In this document: in pieces, positions 35,837 to 40,116 of the stretch
Layout: each line of letters opens with the position of its first letter
How positions within the stretch are numbered: the stretch's first letter is position 1
Assembly (NCBI GenBank): GCA_017460845.1
Contig: JAFUAE010000040.1
Coordinates: 1-40,116, forward strand
Origin: Lachnospiraceae bacterium
GTDB lineage: Bacteria > Bacillota > Clostridia > Lachnospirales > Lachnospiraceae
DNA: 40,116 bases
Reading direction: 5' to 3'
Notes under the pieces: generated by a model
The model's input: the letters and a program-made list of their open reading frames with translations, nothing else
The model's database searches: none
What the model was told of the DNA's origin: nothing
Made by a program: the position numbers and the translations under genes

Positions 35837-35877
35837 ATGAACATAAATTTGCAAGTACACTTGCAAATTATGTTCAT
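35837..35877. repeat. Near-perfect 20-base inverted repeat
   Basis: ATGAACATAAATTTGCAAGT, two bases, ACTTGCAAATTATGTTCAT; only one extra A spoils symmetry. GGGAC and GTCCC outside extend the pairing (35830-35885). No T-run, so not a usual terminator; upstream of hflK. Confidence 0.8.
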
Positions 35878-35974
35878 TTGTCCCTTAGCTCATATTCTAC
35901 CACAAATGACTCTTCTCAGAATGCTGCAGGCTCATTTTTCATGTAATCTTCAGTTTCTTTAGAAATCCGTAATG

Positions 35975-36003
35975 AAAAACGGCACGGATTTTACTCCGTG
36001 CCG
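35975..36003 (-). terminator. Terminator of the AGCS symporter gene
   Basis: CGGCACGGA / TCCGTGCCG, nine perfect pairs with a six-base loop, followed on the minus strand by GTTTTTC. Confidence 0.78.
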
Positions 36004-36073
36004 GCTCAAAAATTATATTTCATTGTATATGATCCGCCTTCCGGCGATTCGGAGGGCAAAGAGACAGAGGCCT

Positions 36074-37456
36074 TTACTTTTTGTCTGCAAAGTATTCCTT
36101 CGTCATATTGATGATGACGCCTGATAGCAGAAGCAGGGCGATCAGGTTCGGGATCGCCATCAGGCCGTTGAGCGTGTCGGAGATATCCCAGACCAGCTGT
36201 CCGGAACCGATTGCGCCAATGATACAGACAAATGCAAAGATGACCTTATAGACCATAACCACTGTCTTATTGTGAGTCAGATACTCCCAGCAACTCGCAC
36301 CGTAATAGCTCCAGCCAAGGACTGTGGAAAGTGCAAAGAAAATCAGGCTGGCCTGAATGATGATGCCGCCGATGCTTCCCGGAAGCAGTGTGTTAAATGC
36401 AGCTGCGGCTGCAGCTCCCTTGGAGCTGTAGGAAGCCAGATCTCCGGTATATACGCCGGAAAGCAGGATGGCAAGAGATGTGATCGAACAGATGACGATC
36501 GTATCCACAAAGACTTCAAACACACCCCACATTGCCTGCTCGCAGGGCTCTTCCGTAGAGGAAGCCGCATGCGCGATCGGCGCGGATCCCAGACCTGCCT
36601 CATTGGAGAAAACGCCTCTTGCGCAGCCCTGTCTCATTGCCAGCATGATTGCATAACCGAACAGGCCGCCTCCGACCGAACGGAAGCTGAAAGCCTCACG
36701 GATGATCAGGCCGATCACGCCCGGAATCTCCGTCAGATGCGTGACGATCATAAACAGACCGGCAAGAATATAGAAAATCGACATAAACGGAACCAGATAA
36801 GAAGTTACCGTACCGATACGCTTGACACCGCCGAGGATAACGATTGCAACGATAAATGCAAGTATAATGCCCGTGATCATCGGGCTGACATGGAAAATAT
36901 CCTTCATTGCGCCGGCAATCTCGTTGCACTGTGAAATGTTGCCGATACCAAAGGACGCCACACCGCCGAGGAATGCGAAAATAGCCGCAAGCCATCCCCA
37001 TTTCTTTCCGAGACCGTCACGGATATAATACATCGGTCCGCCGTGATGTACGCCGTCAGCATCGACTTCACGATATTTGATTGCAAGTGCGATCTCGGCA
37101 AACTTTGTGAACATTCCGAAGAAGGCGGACAGCCACATCCAGAAAATAGCTCCGGGTCCGCCGGTAAAGATCGCTCCGGTAACGCCTGCGATATTTCCGG
37201 TTCCGACGGTTCCGGCAAGCGCTGTTGTCATTGCCTGGAACGGAGTCAGATTGGCGCCGTGATCCTTGTCGGACTTTTCAAACAATGTCCCGAAGGTATT
37301 CTTCATGATATATCCGAACTTTGTAAGCTGAATACATCCCGTCCTGATCGTCAGGTAGATACCCGTACCGACCAGAAGGATCAGCATAAACGGTCCCCAG
37401 GCGATTCCGTTCAGAAAGTCATTAACTTCTGTAATCGTTGCTACAAAACTCTCCAT
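36074..37456 (-). CDS. Alanine/glycine:cation symporter (AGCS family)
   Basis: A 460-residue amino-acid importer of the AGCS family (AlsT/DagA/AgcS), driven by Na+ (or H+). About 11 helices. Family signatures are ALAGTVGTGNIAGVTGAI near residue 80-97, VDADGVHHGGPMYYI, FSNEAGLGSAPIAHA (the substrate-site region) and a Trp-Ser-Tyr motif LGWSYYGASCWEYL. It probably takes up alanine or glycine with sodium, which would match a Na+-pumping V-ATPase. It is monocistronic: promoter upstream, terminator downstream. Confidence 0.93.
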   Translation of the reverse strand: MESFVATITEVNDFLNGIAWGPFMLILLVGTGIYLTIRTGCIQLTKFGYIMKNTFGTLFEKSDKDHGANLTPFQAMTTALAGTVGTGNIAGVTGAIFTGGPGAIFWMWLSAFFGMFTKFAEIALAIKYREVDADGVHHGGPMYYIRDGLGKKWGWLAAIFAFLGGVASFGIGNISQCNEIAGAMKDIFHVSPMITGIILAFIVAIVILGGVKRIGTVTSYLVPFMSIFYILAGLFMIVTHLTEIPGVIGLIIREAFSFRSVGGGLFGYAIMLAMRQGCARGVFSNEAGLGSAPIAHAASSTEEPCEQAMWGVFEVFVDTIVICSITSLAILLSGVYTGDLASYSSKGAAAAAAFNTLLPGSIGGIIIQASLIFFALSTVLGWSYYGASCWEYLTHNKTVVMVYKVIFAFVCIIGAIGSGQLVWDISDTLNGLMAIPNLIALLLLSGVIINMTKEYFADKK

Positions 37457-37512
37457 ACAAACCTTCCTTCCCCTCTTGATGATGATACTGTTTTCTGAAT
37501 AAGTATTTATTA

Positions 37513-37541
37513 ATCATACCCGATTTACGGCGTAAATACAA
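37513..37541 (-). promoter_or_regulatory. Promoter of the AGCS gene with an internal palindrome
   Basis: On the minus strand TTGTAT, 17 bases, TATGAT. The spacer contains TTTACG-C-CGTAAA (plus 37524-37536), a perfect 13-base palindrome placed between -35 and -10 where a repressor would block polymerase. Confidence 0.55.
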
Positions 37542-37613
37542 TTCTTATTTGATTTAGCGTTTCAACAATTTACTGTGGAAAAGCGACGGTTTTTTATTCA
37601 TATTTGACAATTT

Positions 37614-38297
37614 TTATACAAACTCTTTCCAGAAGCCGAGTGCAAAACAGGTCATAATGACCCAGGCAAACCCGGAATAATACCGTCCTTTCCGGTCTCT
37701 GCCCTCCTTAAGGAGCCGCATGACCTCCGCTTCCGTCAGCAGTTCAAAACCTTCAAAAAGCTCTGTTCCTTCCGCTCCCTTTGTGCTCAGTGCGCCGGTA
37801 TCCTCTGTATGAAGGACGGCGCACATCACAGCACAGCTCTCATCCGTGAACCCCGGACTCACAAACAGACAGGGATTGACCGTAAACACCTGATCTCCGG
37901 GCCCCGCTTCAAGTCCCGTTTCTTCCCGGATCTCCCTGATTGCCGCAGATACCCGCGGATCCGGCTGCTGCCGGTCTGCGGCGTCAATGATTCCGGAAAC
38001 CGGTCCCAGCACAAATCTGCCGATCGGGTAGCGGTATTCGCTGGTCAGCAGAAGCCTCGGTTCCTGTCCCTTTTCACATATCACGATGCAGCAGCCGACC
38101 CCGTCGGGAAGCATGTCATGAAATTCCTCTTCCGTCTGTACCGCGGCAAGCTGATCTGCCTTTCTTCTGGAAGCGTCATAATAGTGACAGCCCGGGGCAT
38201 ATTCCAGGTCATAGACCCGGATGTATTCCGTGTCCAGCAGCGAAGATACCATATCCCTGCCGATCACAGGCTCCCGCACGCTCTTCTCGTTTTCCAT
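37614..38297 (-). CDS. Nudix hydrolase
   Basis: A 227-residue Nudix-fold hydrolase, similar in layout to ADP-ribose pyrophosphatases. The catalytic helix REIREETGLE is intact, but the upstream half of the Nudix box deviates: the expected Gly and Glu are not in place (SGIIDAADRQQPDPRVSAAI, with Asp where Glu is usual). The C-terminus is hydrophobic and aromatic (YSGFAWVIMTCFALGFWKEF). The ATG at 38297 has AGAGG at good distance; ATG 38303 overlaps the upstream stop. It follows the helicase gene directly. The substrate cannot be given. Confidence 0.85.
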   Translation of the reverse strand: MENEKSVREPVIGRDMVSSLLDTEYIRVYDLEYAPGCHYYDASRRKADQLAAVQTEEEFHDMLPDGVGCCIVICEKGQEPRLLLTSEYRYPIGRFVLGPVSGIIDAADRQQPDPRVSAAIREIREETGLEAGPGDQVFTVNPCLFVSPGFTDESCAVMCAVLHTEDTGALSTKGAEGTELFEGFELLTEAEVMRLLKEGRDRKGRYYSGFAWVIMTCFALGFWKEFV

Positions 38298-38299
38298 AT

Positions 38300-40116
38300 T
38301 CATTCCTCTCTCTGTAAGGAAACCCCGAAGGAGATCCTCCGCGGGGTGGTGATGTTATCAAATTGTATCGTATAAGCCCGTTTATCCGCATCTGCAGAAA
38401 GAACCGTGCCCGTCCCCAGGTATGGATGCCGGATCCTGGCGCCTTCGGGAAATGCATCCGGACAGTTGTTCCCGGGAAGATATCTGTCCTGCCTTTGGAT
38501 GTATTCCCTTGTATCCCGGATCAGTCCTTCTGAGGGCTTGCGGACATATTCCAGATTCCCGCTGCCGATATCGAGAATAAATCTTGAAGGATACCGCGGT
38601 GTCCCGTCAAAATTGCGCCCTTCCGCGGCAGACAGATACAGACGCTTTTCCGCCCTGGTCAGTGCGACAAAGGCAAGCCGTCTCTCCTCCTCCATGCCTG
38701 GGAGGTCTCTGGTCTTTCTGGATGGGAAGACACCTTCATTCATGCCGCATAAAAAGACATACGGAAACTCCAGTCCCTTTGCGGCATGCACGGTCATCAG
38801 CTTTATCCTGTCCGAGGCATCCTCCGTATCACTGTTGGTAAACAGCGCCGTATGCGCCAGAAAATGCTGCAGCATATGCTCTTCGCCGCAGCTGGTCTCA
38901 TACTCATAGACAGCCTGCTTGAGTTCCGCCAGATTATCAAGTCTTTCCTGGCTTCCTTCCGTCCTCAGCATTTCCTCATATCCGCTGTCGTTCAGGATCC
39001 CGGAAAGTACCTCTGAAATATTCTGCCCTTCATACTCGGCGGCATAGCGGTCGATCAGCCGCACGAAGCGGTCCGCTTTTGTTCCTTTAAAAATGTCGTC
39101 CTCCAGAGAACTTTTCAGCGCCTGATAAAGCGTACAGCCGTGCTCCCCGGCATACTGCTCCAGAAAAGCCATGCGCCGAAGCCCGAGATTGCGCTTTGGT
39201 GTATTGGCGATCCTGCGGAAGGACAGATCATCCTGCGAAACGATCATCCGGAGATAACTGAGTGCGTCCTTGATCTCCGCCCTTCCGAAAAAGGGCACGC
39301 CGCTGTAAATATGATAAGGCAGCTTTTCCTTCAGCAGCTGCTCCTCCACGGTCCTGGAGACGTAATGGGCACGATAGAGTATCGTGATATCATTGTAGGG
39401 CGTTCCCTGTTCATGAAGCTTCCCGATCTCCGATACGATCCATGCCGCTTCCTCTTCCGTGTTGTCTGCGGAATCAAAGAGTACCGGGAGACCGCCGGTG
39501 ACCACCGGTACCAGTTCTTTTTCGATACGGTGCTGATTCTTTGCGATCAGAGCATTTGCAGCCTTCAGGATCGGCGGCGCGGAACGATAGTTTTTGAGCA
39601 TCATAACCGTCCTGACATCCGGGAAATGTCTGTCGAATTCCAGCAGATAGCGGACATCGGCGCCCCTCCAGGTATAGATTGTCTGATCCGGATCACCGAC
39701 AATAAATAAATTCCGGTGCAGACCGCAGAGATGTTCCATCAGTTCATACTGCAGCCCGTCGATGTCCTGAAACTCATCGATCATAATATATTCGAGGCGG
39801 TCCTGCCATTTCAGCCTGATATCCTCATGATTGCGGAAGATATAAAGACAGAACTTGATCAGGTCATTATAGTCGAGGCCAAAGCATTTCTTTTCCTGAT
39901 ACAGATATCCGTAAAAAATGATGTCATCCGTTCCGGTAGCATTCATATATTTTTCATGCAGAACATCCAGGGACATATCGATCATGTCCAGATAGTACTC
40001 CGGCTTTTTAAAGAGCTTCTGGATCTCGATCATATTTCTGGCATCGGAAAATGTCCTGTCCCGAAGCGTCAAGCCCCGCTCTTCGTAAATGATGCGAAGC
40101 ATGGAATCGATGTCAC
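38300..40116 (-). CDS. UvrD/PcrA-type DNA helicase, 5' end cut by the window edge
   Basis: About 605 residues of a superfamily 1A helicase; the frame stays open to the right edge, so the Walker A part lies outside. Motif II is IDEFQD, motif III GDPDQTIYTWRGAD, motif IV LKNYRS, motif V TVHAAKGLEFPYVFLCG and motif VI VALTRAEKRLYLS. Near the C-terminus (about 545-595) is a Tudor-like domain (GARIRHPYLGTGTVL) as in PcrA, which binds RNA polymerase. Probably acts in repair or conflict resolution. Whether it is the main PcrA or a paralogue cannot be decided without the missing N-terminus. The stop overlaps the Nudix start region. Confidence 0.92.
   Translation of the reverse strand, partial: DIDSMLRIIYEERGLTLRDRTFSDARNMIEIQKLFKKPEYYLDMIDMSLDVLHEKYMNATGTDDIIFYGYLYQEKKCFGLDYNDLIKFCLYIFRNHEDIRLKWQDRLEYIMIDEFQDIDGLQYELMEHLCGLHRNLFIVGDPDQTIYTWRGADVRYLLEFDRHFPDVRTVMMLKNYRSAPPILKAANALIAKNQHRIEKELVPVVTGGLPVLFDSADNTEEEAAWIVSEIGKLHEQGTPYNDITILYRAHYVSRTVEEQLLKEKLPYHIYSGVPFFGRAEIKDALSYLRMIVSQDDLSFRRIANTPKRNLGLRRMAFLEQYAGEHGCTLYQALKSSLEDDIFKGTKADRFVRLIDRYAAEYEGQNISEVLSGILNDSGYEEMLRTEGSQERLDNLAELKQAVYEYETSCGEEHMLQHFLAHTALFTNSDTEDASDRIKLMTVHAAKGLEFPYVFLCGMNEGVFPSRKTRDLPGMEEERRLAFVALTRAEKRLYLSAAEGRNFDGTPRYPSRFILDIGSGNLEYVRKPSEGLIRDTREYIQRQDRYLPGNNCPDAFPEGARIRHPYLGTGTVLSADADKRAYTIQFDNITTPRRISFGVSLQREE

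Larger units (their letters stand above)
35670..36073. other. Gene-free, hairpin-rich interval between hflK and the AGCS symporter gene
   Basis: 404 bases with no supported gene. It contains a repeat B-like match, GCCC-GACAAAT-GGGC (about 35704-35718), CATTTTTC-TAT-GAAAAATG (35791-35809), a 20-base inverted repeat (35837-35877) and the symporter terminator (35975-36003). The hflK promoter must lie here but no convincing -35/-10 pair was found. Confidence 0.7.

Overview
The window reads as chromosomal DNA of an anaerobic Firmicute of the class Clostridia, most likely a Lachnospiraceae relative. This is inferred from gene families: a bacterial V-type ATPase operon, a SigI/RsgI pair, two secreted proteins with choline/cell-wall-binding repeats, DUF1836 and DUF3048 proteins, the class of PssA, and strong AGGAGG-type ribosome sites. 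UGA is an ordinary stop codon here. No tRNA, rRNA, CRISPR array, insertion sequence or phage gene was recognised.

Layout. 1-7.8 kb (minus strand): a V-type ATPase operon in the order peripheral stalk (G/H) - I - K - E - C - F - A - B; subunit D is presumably past the left edge. The K ring carries the Na+ ligand set, so this is probably a sodium pump. Its B subunit has an in-frame TGA exactly where the catalytic arginine finger should be. 8-10.7 kb (minus): gltX with its own terminator, then a pair of half-size chromate-family transporters. 10.9-15.1 kb: a GT4 glycosyltransferase behind a structured repeat leader, dtd, a PfkB sugar kinase and a secreted cell-wall-binding protein. 15.2-17.5 kb: a hemolysin-III/TrhA membrane protein with an unknown membrane protein, flanked by a short direct repeat, and a DUF1836 protein behind a near-perfect promoter. 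17.6-21.9 kb: a DUF3048 lipoprotein, then aroD, a TtcA-type tRNA thiolase, an RsmJ-like methyltransferase and a small Cys-containing protein. 22.1-24.7 kb: an orphan KdpD/KdpE-like two-component pair, the kinase apparently starting at CTG, and a PH-like membrane protein. 25-26.3 kb: a MATE exporter. 26.4-29.3 kb: a secreted Gln/Asn/Met-rich protein, sigI and rsgI, with a candidate SigI promoter in front. 29.4-32 kb: a phosphatidylethanolamine operon (flippase-like protein, pssA, psd). 32-35.7 kb (minus): hflK-hflC followed by a second secreted cell-wall-binding protein. 36-40.1 kb (minus): an alanine/glycine symporter, a Nudix hydrolase and a UvrD/PcrA-type helicase cut by the right edge.

How they work together: most genes concern the cell envelope and ion economy (Na+ V-ATPase, Na+-type amino-acid symporter, phospholipid head-group synthesis, HflKC, wall-binding proteins, envelope-stress sigma factor). 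The least expected signals are (i) the nonsense codon at the NtpB arginine finger, (ii) a dispersed structured repeat whose two full copies keep a hairpin through paired base changes, (iii) a second short repeat bracketing the trhA two-gene unit, (iv) an RsgI that lacks the Asn-Pro cleavage motif and has a His/Met/Gly-rich tail next to a Gln/Asn/Met-rich secreted protein, and (v) the CTG start of the histidine kinase.
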